A program made the position numbers and the translations under genes. From NCBI GenBank assembly GCA_963969365.1, contig OZ017757.1, forward strand, positions 868,001 to 932,000: 64,000 bases of DNA, given 5' to 3'. Source of the stretch: Asterochloris sp. CNOR1 (taxonomy: Eukaryota > Chlorophyta > Trebouxiophyceae > Trebouxiales > Trebouxiaceae). The notes below the pieces were generated by a model, which had not been told where the DNA came from, made no database searches, and was given only the letters and a program-made list of their open reading frames with translations. Positions 39,101-54,100 of the stretch are shown one piece after another. The stretch's first letter is position 1, and every line of letters starts with the position of its first letter.

Positions 39101-42100
39101 TGTCGCCTGATCATCCCCCTGGTGCCTGCTGCTTGAGATCGTCAGGATGGCTAATCGCCCTAAGGCACAGGCGTGAGCAACGCCCTCAGGCCTTTTCATT
39201 GCCTGAGTCTGCCCTTGTTGCCTGCAGCTTGAGCTTGTCAAGGTAGGCAATGGCCCCATGGCTCGCTACAACATGTCCAAGGACCCGTATTACTTCCCCA
39301 AGGATGCCCGCAAGCTGGACCGCAGGATGATGGGCCACAAGCTCCATGCTGTGCCTCCCCTTAGCATGCTCACGATGCCCTTTGGGCTGCCAACGGCAAC
39401 AACGGCTTTTCATCGCCCACGCAGCGCCTTTGCTCCCGCCAAGAAGACCTCTCAGATCATGCAGAAGAGGGAAGGTAAGAGCCTCAACTGAGCCGGCCTA
39501 CAGATGTGGCAGGAAGCCAGTGCAGGTGCCACAATCCTGCAATGCACACAGTGTGGAGACTTGTCAGCTTGCAGCCTGCCTCAGGGTGTGTTCTACACCT
39601 TGGACACTCTGTATGCCTCTTCAGAGATCTGCGCATCTTTTCACACTAAAAGCAGTTGTGGTATGGCAACCTCTTGGGAAGATTTCAACATCAGCTGTCT
39701 ATACTTCGTACAGCTTTCAGACCTCATCCACCCAGAGGTTTCCAGGCTATGCTCTGCACCCCTGCAGGCTTCGTCCAAGTGAAGGTGGCCAGCCTGGTGG
39801 ACTCTGTTCAGCAGTTGTCGCGCACACCTGGCTTCAGTGCGATGCTGAAAGACATTGACATGAGCAACACTGTGCGGCAGCTATGGGAGAAAGTGAGTGA
39901 GGACGGCACATTGTTGGGCAGCACTCAGCTGCAGTCAGCATTAGAGAGCTGCTGGCTGCAGGCCGCAGGCCCAGGCAGACAGCAGCTCTCCTCCTTTCTA
40001 TGTGCAGTGTGGGGCCAGCCAATGTTGATCTGGCAGAAACATTTCTGCAGCACTCATGCCTGACAAGCATGGCAACTATGTGCCAATGCATTCTTGTCAT
40101 CCTCCTCAAGGCAGGCCTGCACCATTGTATGAAAAGGTCACCACACAGGTGACGGCTGGTCTTCACATCATCCAACTAGCTGGTCCAACGCTCACAATCA
40201 TAGGGCCCACCAACCTAAGCTTGCTGCTTCCATGCTGACAGCAGCATCTGTTGCAGGGTCGGGCGATGAAGTTCAAGATAGGCATCAGGCTGGACCCCAC
40301 CTCAAACCCCCTGGTGGAGGAGCGACCCCTGCTGTTTGACAGGCGTCACCCAGCACAGCCCCTGCAGTTTAAGGACTCGCTGCTGCAGGTATGTCAGAGA
40401 GAGCTTGCTGCATGTCAAGGGAATGCTGCCGCCTGCTTAATGTGGTCTGCATAAGCAGCCGGCATCCTGCTGTAGGCATGTCTGCTGGATGTGGCATGAA
40501 CTGGCTGGTGTGACCTGTAGCAGCAGGCAGGTCTGTGCCTTCCAGCTTGTGGGCTTGCGTTGGCGTGATGCCCACTCAACATGACCCACAGCCAGTCATT
40601 GTTGGGTAGAAATCGAGCGCTAACAAATGAAAGCTGTCTGGGATGCGTGTCTGGCCTCGGTGCTGTCGTGACCTGCTCAGGTTTGCCAGACTGCAAGATC
40701 AAGTGCGACATTGCTGCTGCAGGCACACTGCGAGCAGGAGCACCTGATCGACCTGGTGGCAGTGTTCTCGCGGGTGGTGCCCTTGCCCTCCAGCGTGATC
40801 CTGGCTCTGCCAGACCCAGCTAAAACAGCCGTCAAGCCGCCTGGCGCTTTCCAGGTGAGCTGTGTCACCTGGCGGCTGAGGTCTGACGTCCTCCATGACA
40901 GGACACTGCTTGTCGCATTGCCCCGCTTTGCAACCTCAGCTGGGCTTGAGGCCTGGCCACATCCGCACTGCCCTCTGTGGTGCAATTGACTGCGCGGCAG
41001 TCGAGGAATCCTGCTGCCTGCAGAGCAAGGGGATCCTGCTGTCTTGTATGGCGGCATGCTGCAGACAGGCCCAAGCTGATCCCAGCCCGTGACTGCCTGC
41101 AGAACAAGAGGGACCTGACTGCTATGAACGGGCACATCCTACTCCTGGAGTTCATGGAGGAGCGCCCTCTGCTGCTGGGGGAAGGAGGTGAGCTGTGCAT
41201 CCCAGGGTGGACTGCCCTGTGAGTCTTGGTCTTGCACATTGCCGTGGCAACAAGCATTCTGGGTGACTGCAAAGCTGCTACCTGCTGCCTGGCATGGTCG
41301 GTCTGTGATACAGTTGAAAGTGTTGCTCCTATCACAACGCTGCTGCAGTGGGCAGTGTGACTGTCTGCATTGCTGTTGCTGCCAGGAGGGCTGCGAGGCA
41401 AGGTCACCGGCACCCTCCTGCAGATTGCCTTGGGCTACCATGTTTTGCTGCAGCAGGAGGCAGCCTCAAACCCTATACTGCTGACATGAGCCTCTGGCAT
41501 GAGCCTGCAGGTAGCACTGGCGCACCAGCTCTGTAGGACTGCTGCCTTGTCTGTCAGGATTGCAGCCAGGCTTTACCAGGCTGACTTTGCACCGATGCTG
41601 CTGCAGGCATGGGAGTACGATTGACAACCTGGTACAGGCGCACTGACAGCAGCGATGACTCCTACCAGCAGCTGCTGAAGGGTGAGTTGCCCTCAGGAGC
41701 ATGAAGCCGACAATGGCAGAGACCAGGCTGCGCAGCAGCATCAACCCTGCAGCACAGGCTTCCAAGCTTGTTGCACCAGTGCTGCTTTCAATATGCTGGC
41801 TTCATGCACCTGTTGCTGAGGGCTGGCATCTCACACTAAGGGCTCCCTGATGAGGTGGGCAGCAGCTCAATTCAAACGGGCCTCAGCAATCAGTAACCAG
41901 CCCAAAACTTGAACCTGCCATGCATGAGTGCTTCACAGGCCCTGCTGCTGGCACCGTCTGCAGGTGGCATGAGGTGCCCAATCTGCTACCCAATGCTGCT
42001 CACACTGGTTGGTCAATGGCAGAATTGCTGCATCTTGATGATGGCATCACCTGCAACTGCATGGGCATGCTGGCGTGTGAGGCACAGGAACACCATGTTT

Positions 42101-45100
42101 TGCTCAGAACCCCCCTACTGCTCTGCCTGCAGATGGGAAGATGAGGTGGCGTGTGGGGCATGTGGAAACGCTGCGTCCGAACAGGGAGGAGGATGAATCG
42201 CCCCTTCTTGGGCCCATAATGCCAGGCCAGCACCTGCTCAGCGTAGATGCCTCCATGTTCAGAGCTGCGGCCATTGCCCATGACCCGGCCCCTACAGACT
42301 TCTTGCTGGTCAGAAGGGCCACTGGGGAGATGGCGCTGCGGGAGCTGACGGGGACAGTTGCTGTGGGGCAGCAAGTGCCTCACATGCGGGTACCAGAGCC
42401 TGGCTCTCTTGACTCAAAGTAAGGACGCCAGGGCTGCACTGTGTGATCTATGCGGCGGCCAGTGCTGCACATGGAGGATCAGAGCTGGACTTGGGTGGCT
42501 CAAAGCAAGGAGGCCAGGGCAAGCTGCGGTCTGACTGGCGCAACCTGTGTGGGGCAGGAAGGGGGTCCCCATTTGTTGTGGGTGCTGGCAGTCGAAATGG
42601 CCGGCTTGGAGTGAGCGTGCCAGACTTGCAGTGCCAATCTGACAGAGGCAGTCTCTGTGGGGCAGCTGGTGCCTCACATGGGGGTGCCTGTGCTGGATGT
42701 GGCCGTGACACTGTGCTTGCATGCCAGCCATCCAGGGACGCCAGCCTGTCCTGCATGCACAGACCTGGGCTTGGTTCAAAGCCACTTTGGTGGGCAATGT
42801 GAACTGGGTAGCACAAACCAGTTTGTCAAGGAGGGCAGCTTGTGCAGTCTGCATGCAGCATGCTGTTGCAGGCTAATGCTCTGCCAGTCACTGCTCCCAA
42901 GATTGTGTGATGCTTTGGTCTGCTTGTGTCTGTCCCTACCCATCTTTACGGGTTCACTTCCAGCTTTGCTTGTGCTGAGCTCTGGCTTGCTACTCTGCTT
43001 GTTGCACAGCGAATTCTGACAGGTAGTCACTGGCTCCCCTGCTGTCTGCAGGACCTGTCTGCTGAGCCGCCTGACAGCGTAGGCTCAGCACAAGGTGCTC
43101 TGTGCAGTGGCCTGCACACTTGCAGCCCGCACCCCTCTGCACCCTGAGCTCTGCTCATTCCTGCAGAACCTGCCGCAAAGTCTGCCCGACAGGCCAGGCC
43201 CTGTGCGTCCTGCCGCGTGACAGCACCAATGCCTGCATGCCCCACAAGCCTCAGCAAAACTCAAGTCAATGTATTCTGTGCCTTGAAGGGGCTACTTGGA
43301 GAGCTGCTTGATAGCCCAGGCCCAGCGCATCCTGCGCAAGAAGGAGCTGCAGAACAGCAGGCGAAATGCCAATGCTGTGGGCGTCTCTGACCGTGCCACC
43401 GTCACTGTCAATGAGCTGAAGAAGCTCTTTCCCGCCCTGGGGAAGCAGCTCATTCAGAGCAAGCTGGTCACGGAGTGTGGCTGCGAAAACATCAAGGCAA
43501 GCTGTCAGCAGCCTTCTAACTCTGGCACACATTGCTCAGCGCCTATGACAGAGCACAGCACATCCTTCGGACAACGCAAGCAGAAGCAACTTATTGCTGG
43601 TTACCTTCAATTCACTTGTTGCTAGGAATGTGCTACCTAACCGTTCAGGCACTATGGCAAAGCAACTCTCCTCAGGGGCCCGTATGATATCATAGCAGGC
43701 TGCAGTGATGTGAGCCATGACTGGCATCTTGCAGCAGACTCAGGGTGGGTTCAAAGCTGCAGATCGCCTTGTGCAGGGATCAGCCTGTGCTTTGCTTTCT
43801 TCAGTCCACACAACCTTCCTGCTCAGGGGACCTTTACACTGACAGCAGGTCGTCAGAAGACCCCGCTAGCAGCATGATGAACAGGGCTGTCTCAATAGTG
43901 GTGACATTCAGACTTCACTTGCGCCTCCCTGCAGGAGCCGTGATGGGACGCACATGGCTGCGTCAGCATGTCCACCATCCTCTCACCCGACCCTTGCAGA
44001 GGATTGGGGCAAATCAAAGCCTGCCTGGCCCTTGCAGGGGTCAGATGTCTACCAGCTGCGGGACGATGCCCAGCTGGTCTCTGAGGCAGGGCTGCGCTGC
44101 ATGATCACCCCTGACCAATGGTGTGCCTACTGGAGCATGCTGGCAGGTGGGGCTGCAAGCTTGTATTGCCACCCAAACATCTGTGCAGTGTCTTTTTCTA
44201 TCAGCAAGTGCTGGCGTGGGCCAGTGCCCTTCTGTGGTGCACCAACCTTCAATTATCCCTGGAGTTAGGCTGTGTCCAAGCCTGTTCAAAGTGTGGCTCT
44301 CGGGGAAGAAGGGCAATGCAAGCATAGCTTCATTACATTTGACCTGATGTGCTGAGCGTGACCAGTCCTTCAGCTGGGACTATGTGCAGGGGCTGCTTCT
44401 GTTGCACAGCCTGCCCAGTGTTGCACAGGCTCCCACATTTGCGCTGCAGGACACCACTACCTGCACAAGGTCTGCAAGGTTCCAGAACTAAGGGGCGACG
44501 AGCGCCACGGCGGAGACAAGCCAGCCCTTATCAAGCTGCTGAACACGCCTGAGCGGCTGCAGACTGCCCTGCGGCACTTTCCGGATGAGGTGTGCTGCCC
44601 TGCAGTGTTTTGTGAAGGCAGCAGGGTACCGTTTCAGGGCAGCTGCTACAAGTTTGTTGTGGCTGCTAGTGCTGTTGACAGCCTGACTGCTATGCTGTGG
44701 GCTTACATACTACCCTGCCAGCCACATTGCTGGAGATTTGCTCGTCTATCAAGTTAGCAGCACCAAGTGCCTGACTGTTTGCTGTTCTTTGCAAGCTGAT
44801 GTGGTGTGGCCCTCCGCACCTGCCTTGAACTCAACACTTTGGGCTCTATATCATGAATGTGCTAAACAGCATCTTGCATTCTTCAGCAACTGAAGGAATA
44901 CTGATGAATTGCTGCCCACAAGTCCAGCTGCTGCGACAGACCGCTGTCCACCTTGTGTGGACTCATCTGCAGGTTGCCTTATAGGCCATTCTGCTCAAAC
45001 CGCTGCACAAGATAGCAGACTTGTTGCAGTCCGAGAGCTGGCTGATCTGCAGGAACGGCGCCACGCAGCTGCCGTGCTCCAGCTGCTGTATCAGACCACG

Positions 45101-48100
45101 CCCTGGGCCATCAGCAAGAGCTACATCTCCTACCGCAACAGCCTGAGCACAAACCGCACCCAGAATCTGGTAGCTCTGGAGATGTTTGGCCCAGGAGATC
45201 CCACTGGGAGAGGCCTGGCGTACTCATTTGTCAGGCAGAGGGCCAGGGTGAGTTGGACCTCCCTTCACTGGCCCCTGCTCTGCATTTTGGTGGACCTTGT
45301 GCCACCAGGTGATGCCAGCGGCTTCAACATAGAGGCTTGAGCCTTGGGAGGTGGCCTGGCTGGCCCCTCCTCCTGCACGGCCTTCAAATGTGCGGGCATC
45401 AAACAATGGGCAGACTTCATGCAGAGCTTTGCGCCCATCCTGACAGCCGGTCTCTGGCTGCTGCATATTTTCACATCCAGCGGCCTTTGCACTGCTGATG
45501 CTGGTTGCACACAAAGGCTGTTTGGATGTCCTGGAGCACATGCCCCACACTCCCAGCACAAGCTGACTTGCTGTCTCGGTCATGCAGGAGGAGAAAAAGG
45601 CCAAGGGCAAGAGTGAGGCCAAGCTGACAGGGACCAATGCAGACCTGAGGGCTCTGAAAGTCACTGAGGCCAATGATATGCTGAGGTGTGCAGCTGACAT
45701 TGCTTTGAAGCTGCCTGGGTGGGGTCAAGTGCGACTTGGCAGCAACATGCAGAGTTTCGGAGCTTACTGGCATCAAGCTGCCTGCTTGGCAGAGACTGCA
45801 AGCCCTGAGGTCTGCAGCTCACAGGCGCCCAGCTGCCTGTTGCACCCCAGGGAAGCTTGTGGCACAGTGTCCACCAGGGGCAGTTGTTGCCGGCCTGTCC
45901 TGCTGTTTGGCAATGCTGCAGAGTGAGCGACTGTACGCTGCTGTCCCTTGTGTCTGCTTCTGCCTGCCCACACGCTGGCCCCTGATGTCCAACCATGCAT
46001 GGCTGCAGTCCATAGTGTGGACTATGGCCAGCAGAGAAGGACAATCCTATCTGAGTTGCACTTCACCTCACTTGCTGATGTCACATGGTGGCTGGCCACT
46101 AAGGGGTCCTCAATTCTGTTCAGTAGGCCGGCAGGAGAATGGGCTTGGCTGTTGGGCACACAGGTCCCCCCCTGCACTATAGGACATGATGCCCGCTGGC
46201 CACTGAGGCGGTGCAGGGGGGATGAACAATGCTGTTGAGACCGCCTGCAGGAAGATGGGTGTGGCTGATGGGGACATTCCCGCTGCGCGGTGGGACAAGA
46301 TTGCCCTCATTCGGCGGCTAGCTACCGAGGGTTTCATGGGGGATGACTCTCGCTTTGCACGAGACAAGCGCAGCAACCCTATTGAGGTCCTGAAACACAA
46401 GGATGACAAGTCAGCCATTATCTGGGAGCGCCAGGTGGGCCCAGAGTGTGTTCCCAGTGGTTGTAGCAATGTCAAGCTTTGCAAGCATAAGGCTGATGAC
46501 ACAGTCGTTTCGAGCGCTGCATAGGCTCACCGTGTTGCAAGCCCACCAAGCAGCAGGAAAAATTGGTCAGTGCATATGCTGTGCAGAACTGGGGGCAGCA
46601 AGTGGGCCCCTGCTGGCCTCAGAGGCCCCTGTTTGGCCTGCATCCAAGTGTTTGCTGCTTTGTCCTGCAGCCATGGGCTTCCCGCTGGGCGCCCATCTTG
46701 CACCTTTGAGTGTTCTTGAGCACTTTTCACAAAATGACAGTGTGTAAAATGGTGTAGCAATTCCTGGCTGGAGAGATTGCGAGAGTCTTGCCTGCTGCTT
46801 GCTGCTGGCACCATGATTTGCTGGTACACCTGCGCACAGTGTCATGCATCTCTGCTATACAGGGCGTCAAGCCATGCACAGACCACCTGCCCCTCCTGAT
46901 GCAGCTTGCAGCGCTGAGAACTGTCATGCCTCCCATCTTTGAGGCATCATCAAGCCTGTTGCTTGGGTTGTTGTGCCACTGCTCTGACACTTCTTCTTCT
47001 GCTTGTTGCAGCTTGCAACACTGAAAGGTGTCACGCCTCCTAACATTGATGAAGGCGCTGTGGAGTCAGAGGGGCAGGAGGATCCTGCGCTGGGCCCTGC
47101 CAAGCTGGAGGTGGCTGCCGAGACTGCTGCAGACAAGGTAGGCGGCAACAACTGCGTCTGCAGCAGTTTGCGCTAGGCACGCCTGGCACGAGGTTGCTGC
47201 AATGCCTACTACAGACGAGCTCAGCTGCCTTGTTGCTGGTTCGGTTATGTAGTCCCAGCCACAGGGCGTCTTCAGCAGTCTGCGCCGGGTCCTGCCCGCT
47301 CGAGCTTGCCTCAATGTGCCTGCCATCATCTTCAAGGCATGTCAAAGCCTGCAGCCGAGCAGGAGGCTACCAGCTGTGTCATGCCAGACCTGCTGCTGCC
47401 TTCCATGTTGGCTTAGAGATTAGTCTATGGCTTGCAGCCAAGCTTCAGGCTGCCTGTGGCTCTCATGACTACATCTTCTGGTGCAGCAGCCCTCTGCTGA
47501 GTGACGAGAGGCTGAGTATGCATGACTGCTGTCCCCCACCACGCTGCCTGACAGCTGCATTGCCGCAGGCGCAGGAGCCTCCTGCTAGTTCTGCAGCCAA
47601 GGTAGAGGCTGCAACTGGAGACCCTGGCTGTGGCAGCAGCCAATGCAAGCTGTGCATGCAGACTCTGCACAGGAGAAGTCAGGCCCTTTCGTACTCATGC
47701 AGGAGCCTGCTGGCAAGTCTGCAGCCCAGCTGGACGAGGAGGATGAGGAGGCTTTGGCTGAGATGAGGGAGGAGGGCCTGGCTGAGGCCTCGGCTGAGGA
47801 CAGAGTGAAGGCGGCCAAGACGCGGCCGAAACTGGAGGTGGACCCTGGAACGCGGCGGGTCAGGCGCATCATCACGCTCAATGCGACCAAGGAACCTGCC
47901 GCCCAGCAGACGAGGGAACTGATATTCACTGGAAAGGAGGAGGTGTGTGCTGCATGCTCCGCCCCAGCAGCTGCATCTGCAGCAGGTTAGAAATTTGATA
48001 GTCCCTCCAGACTGGGTGTCAATTCCATGATGCACATCAATCATTGCGGTGAGGGCAATAAAGAAGGTGTGAGAACCAGTGCTCTTTGGCACTCAGACAG

Positions 48101-51100
48101 CGAATTCAGCCTCTGTTTGTGTTATACTATTGTTCCTCTGCCTGACAGAATAAAGACCCCTCCGCCACCCTGCTTATGGCTGACCTGGCTGTCTCCGGGC
48201 AGGCTGTTCATCACTTCTCACAGTTGCACACTGTCCTTGCCCAAACCAGTTGACCCAGGCAGCTGGTGGCATGGAGTTGCCTGGTGGCTGTGCATGCAAC
48301 CGCCGTCAGGTATGCTGTCTGTGTCAGTCAGGACCTTCAGCCTGCACCATCCATTGCACTGGCAAACCAACATCTCTGTGCCTCTGCCTGCATCTGGCGC
48401 AGGGCATGTTAATGGCCTCACCTGATTGTATGGCAACCACCACCTCCTGTGTAGCCTCCTTCTCTGCCTGCATGTGCCCCTGCTCAGACCTGACTACCTA
48501 GCAGCTTCTAGGTTTTCCTTGACACTGTTCATGCTTGCCTGTGCCGGCCTGCTTGCAGCTGGCCCTACTTTATGGCTGTAAATGGCCACACGCGCCCTAC
48601 CACTTCATGGTCCTTCATCTCTGTGATCCTGGCCGCTGCACCACACTGACACCTGCTCTTCCTTGCTGTGGTCAGCCCTGCGCAATGATACCCCTCACGG
48701 GCACCTAACCTGCATCACGTGGTGTGTCGCACCGCCTCTCCACTCCTTGACGCCCTGCCCGTCAGCAGCTCCTGAGTCCCTGGCCTTGCATGCCTGCAGC
48801 TGGCCCTGCTCCAAAACCTGATGGTCGGCGGCACCCTGCCCATCAGCGACTTTGGGCGCCGCACCATCCACGCCGGCAAGAAGAGAGTTTTAGATGCAGA
48901 GGAGAAGGCCCGCCAAGATGCGCTGCGCCAGGCTCGCTTAGAGCAGCAGAAGCAGGAAGCCGCTAATCCACAGTCAGACTATGTCACTGGAGATTTCCAA
49001 GAGTACCCTGAACTGGCGAATGTGGAGGAGGCAAAACCCAGCAAACCGCAGAAGGTGGAGGAGGACTATGACCCCAGCAAGGAGGGGCACGATGTAAGTG
49101 TGCTTGATTGTCATGTGGACCTGGGGTTGGTTTGCTGTGATCCTGAAAATGAGCGCCCAAGGCGGTGCTGGCATGGCCTGGCGAGTAGAGTTGAGACCCC
49201 AGCAAGGCAGGGCACTGTGCTACTTGGCTGCTTATCACCTCAGCCAGGGGGTGTGCTGTGGCCTAGGAGGGAAGCGCCTGGGTGGTGCTGGAGGGGGGCC
49301 CTGCAAGTAGAGATGAGTGCCTCGCCAGGTGGTGCTCGAGGTAAGCTGGTTGTGCAGAAATGTGATGGGGTTTGGCGCTGATAATGGCGGCCCAAGACTT
49401 AGCCTTGCACAGGGCCATGTCGAGTTTATATGAGTGCAGACGTGGCTTGGGGGCTGTGTTGTGGGGTTGGCAACAAGGGGAATCAGGTGGGCCCTGGCAG
49501 GACGTTCTTGGGATGCTTTTGTGGCCTCAGCAGGCAGGTACTCATTGCCAGCATGTGCTATGCTGGCGGACTTACTGCAAAATTTAGGTTGAGGGCTCAG
49601 AAGGCCTGTGTAGTGAGCCAAGGAGACTCATTGGTCACCTGCTGCAGTGCCAGTAGCAGCTTGCGTCAAGCGCTCGGTGCCCTAGGCCACGTCAACTCTG
49701 CAGTGCACCTGTTGCTGCTGCTGTGCAGGCTGACGCAGATGAGTGTCATGTCCAGTTGCCTTCATCATTGGCTTGGCTGTCATGTAGGCTGATTTTTTGG
49801 ACCAAAGGAAGCCGGATGACAATGCACTATTGTCATCGGTCTGTCTGGCAAACAAGAGCTGGGCTGCAAGTGAACAATGTGTCACATTGCTTGGCCGCTG
49901 CATAGAGTGACCAGCAGCCATCAGCGTTGCTGCTGACAGGCTGAGAACCCAGTACATTGCTTGTGTTTATGAGCAGGATAAGATGAGTGGTCCCAGCGGA
50001 CCAAGCATGCCAGGGTTGCATCTCATTTGTCTCCTTCATCACTATGTTGCCGTTGTGCAGGGGAAGCCAGATGACAGATGATGAGGGTGGATCCACAAAT
50101 GCACCTGCATGCCTGTGCCCCTGGGTGGCATAAGACCTCCGCTTTCCTGCACAGCAGGTTGACCCTGAGGACTTTGAGCTGGATGAGGACGAGTGGGCCC
50201 AAAAGAAGAAGCCGGGTACTGTCAAGAAGACAGTTGCCAAGAGCAAGCCCAGCGGCAGCGTCGGCTTTAAGAGCAAGAGCAAGACCACCTTCAACAAGGG
50301 GTTTGGCAAGAACAAGGGCAGCATTGGAGGGAAGAACAAGATGGGAGCGCTGGCCAGCAAGAAGAGCCACAAGTTCCAGGCAGTCCAGAAGACTTGCAGG
50401 GACTGTGGGCAGGTAAGTCTTCAGGGGTGCTGACTGGGGTGACATGCGCCTGCCCAGCAACAGGGCTGATGCAAAAGCGTCCCAGACCCGCTTTTGCGGT
50501 GGTGGGAAGGTGATGCTGCACAGCATAGGGTGCAGTCTATCAAGCCGTTGTGGTCAGCTTGCCATACAGGTTGCTGTGACAGCAAGCATGAACATGCCTG
50601 CTCCACAGGGGCGTGAAGATGTGGGTGCCCCAGCACCCAACCCGATGGGCTGAACACCTTTGCCACCATCATGAGGGGCCTGTAGCTACTCTGTTGAAGC
50701 GCCAGGGGAATCTGGTGTTCAGGGTGCTTTCCAAGTGATTTTTGGTCATCTGGTACTGGCAGTCCAGGGGGCTACATCTTGAGAAAGGTGCTTTGACCTT
50801 TTCAACTAAGAGAGGACTGTCCTGCCAGCTGGACACTTTTAGTTCCAGGCTTGATGTGCGTGCAACCATCTCACTGAACACAAGCTGCCACCTGCTGTGC
50901 TCTTTCACGCCAGCCAGCTAGCGTATTCTCCTGCCTTTTACTGGCTCGCCTGCAAGCTCACCGCCACCCAGAGCCTCACCACCTGCAGCTCTGCTTTCCT
51001 GCCAGCAAGCTGCATCCCAGAAATACGCCACCTTTACTAGCCTTCAGATCTGTTGCTGTCCTGGCTGTCAGTGTCCCAAGTCTCCATCCTGCACCTTGCT

Positions 51101-54100
51101 CTGCCTGCAGGCTGGGCACATCTCCAAATTGAATAGGAAGTGCATGCACTACGTGGAGCCTACGCCGCCCCCCCTGCCGACCTACGTGCCCCCTCCTGAG
51201 GGCAGCTTGGTGCCAGCCAGCGCCGCTCTGGGCCTGGGGGGTCCTCCGGCACTTGGTGGGCCCACTATGTCAGCGAGCGCTCTTTTGGGGATGGATGCAG
51301 GTATGGCACCTGGCTGCTGTGGCTGCCATGATGTGACTGCCATGACTTTCAAGCTTGAGTCCTGCTGGGCTAGTCTGCGCTGTTGCCACATGCACGTTCA
51401 GCAAAGCCCGTCAGCATGCAGCTGGTCTGGCCTGAGTGAATTGCCGGGGACCTTGCTACATGTTGGTCCTCCTGCACCTTGTGCGTCAGGTGCCTTTGGA
51501 TGCTACACTGTGCTTTCCGCCACTCTGCAGATGTGCATTCCCTGCTGGCTGGCCCACGAAGTCTGTACACAGGCAGCAGCAAGCAGTGATACTGGTTCAG
51601 TCTTATCAAGGCCTAGCATGCCCTAAGTCATGGCCGTCAGCGGCTAAACCCTGAATGCCGGTGCCAGATCTGGCCTGATGACTGTTCCCTGCAGGTGGCA
51701 TCGCGCCAGCCGGGCAAGCTTTGGGGCTTGACTCCCTGCCAGGCTCCCCAGGGCTGTCATCCCCTGGGAGGGGGAGCCTGGGCACCCCACAGCTGCCGGG
51801 GGCGCGCGGGCGCCACCAAGGGGTGCGGTCACCAGGTGGCCAGGTCAAGCGGGAGGGGCTCAGCAACAGCTCCAGAGGTCCATTGGGCAAGGTGGGCTGC
51901 TGGCCTGCACTGCTGTACAGAATACACATGTCTGGGGCAGCATCACTTCTCAAGGCTTGTGGGTATAGTGGTGTTCCTGAGTTGGCCTGCTGCACAAGCT
52001 GGAGCAATATTATATGCACTGTGGCAAGATTGGCTGTGTCAGATGGGATACGGTGGCTGGTCTGCACTACTGTGCAAGCTCAACACCCGCTGAAGGCGCA
52101 AGGATAGCGGCAGCTCCAGGGTGCAGTCGGCAAGGTGGCTGCTCTGCTGCACGAGCCTGCACAATGCGGTGCAGGGCCCTGTGCCTGCGATGAGATTAGA
52201 ACTGCTGCTGCAGGACAGTTGTGACTGCATGACACATCCCCAGGTGCTACGCTGCACTACTATAAACATTGATATGCAGACTGTGCAGCAACAGAGCTGT
52301 GTTCACGATGCGCCAAGGCCTGGTCTTGGCAGCCCCACTGCCTCTTGGCTGCCTTGCAACACCATCTGGCTGCGTGTTGCCTGTGTTGCTGCCGCCAGTC
52401 CCAAGTGATCACTGGATGCAATACCTGCCTGCTGCAGAGGACAAACAGTGGCTTCAGCCAGGATGATGCTGCCAACAAAAGGATGAAGGTGAACTTGTCC
52501 CGTCTCTGCTGCCTGTAAGAAGGTTCCCTGTCCCAGTCTTTTCTTTTGCGTCTGAGCAAAGCAGACACCGTCACTGCATGCCAAGCAGTGACGTGACTCA
52601 GCCACTGCCACCGCTCGGCCTTGTGGCCCTCTGGCCTTGCTGCCTGCAGCAACACTTCTATTCGTTCCACCTCCATCATCAAGCTTCGCTGTCACAGCAT
52701 TGGCGCTCTGCTTGACCATATCTTTTGCCAGCCCTGCTCTCCATCTCTGCAGCTTAAGCTGTCCAGGAAGGCGGAGGCAGGCGCAGGTGAGCTGCAACAG
52801 TATGGCAGCACTGCTGCTGCTGCCGCCACAGCGGCAGCTGCAGCAGCAGAGCTCATGATGCAGCCACCCCCCCAGCTGGGCGCGGGGCAGGCAGCCAGGA
52901 GCGCGCAGGGACCACCTGGGGGTGCGCCCAGGGCAGGGCCTGGCGTGGCGCGGAAGCACCTGAACACCAAGGTGCTCAGTGGAGTGCTGCGGCAAGTCAA
53001 GAACAACGTCCCCAAGAACTACCTGGCCCCCTTCATGGTGAGCTTGTATGCTGTCGCTGTGACTCTGGTCCCTGCCTCCCATCAATGCTCTGGGAAATTA
53101 AAGTTGTGCTGAAGACCAGCTGCTCCCCAATCTGGTAGTAAGGATGGTGTGCAGCAGCGGCAGGCCTTGTTTCCTTATTCTCAACAGTGCAGCAGAAGGT
53201 CAAGATCAGCATGCCCAAAGAGCAGCTGCATACCTACATGCTGATGTCGTTGTGCTTCACCAGGCACTGCATAGGCGGGTCAACAAAGTAGAGTTGATGG
53301 CTCAGCACCTCATTGGGCAGACAACTGTCCTGCTGGCGCCAAGTGCTGGACTGCCCTCTCATCCTCCAGGCTGCAGAAAATTGCCTCGTACGCACCTGCC
53401 CGTGCCACCTTCCTGCTGCTCGCCCGTGCAGCAGTCAGGGCAACCCCAGCAGGCCGCTGCACCATGCTGATCTGACAATGCACATGCCTGCTGACACCAT
53501 GCCATCTCAGTGAAGTGTTGGCGCTGCAGACGCCTGTCTCACTGAAGCTGATCACTGACTACCATGACTTTGTACCACCTGATAAGGCCATCTGCATTGC
53601 CAACATCCAGAGCAAGGTGGGCCTTTGTGCGTTGCCAGTACTGTGCGGACCGAAGGCATGCATCTCCCAGTGATGCAACCAGGCAGCCTTAGGGGCTGAG
53701 GTGCGTGGAGAGCGTCGTACAGTCTGCGCCAGTGCTGCCTGCACAGCGGCTTGCTGAGTCCTTACCACAGATAGCTGCACGCAAGCTGCACCTGGAACAA
53801 ACAGCAGAGGTTTCACCAGCTGCATGCCTGCACAAGCGTCTCACACGCAAAAATGTTGCTGCAGTTGAAAAGCTCCAAGTATGGAAGTAAGCAGGAATTT
53901 CAGGCAGACTTCCATCAGATGCTGGAGGTCTGCCGGCTATACAACACCGCAGCAAGCCTTGCTGCCCACCCAGGTACAGAGCAAACGACCACAGCCCGCT
54001 GCACCTTGCGTGATGGTGCCACTCTATTTGTTCACTCAGGTACAGGGCACACCGCTCATAGTCACTGCGATGTGCACAATGCTGCTGCCAGCTTGGCTGC

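Noticed and set aside
40060-40139. Possible extra TAF1 exon (MPDKHGNYVPMHSCHPP)
   Set aside because: It would need phase 1 at its start, while exon 12 ends in phase 0 and exon 13 begins in phase 0. No acceptor fits.
52303-53085. 260-codon minus-strand frame
   Set aside because: It is the antisense shadow of TAF1 exons 31-32, which carry alanine/glutamine/proline-rich coding sequence.
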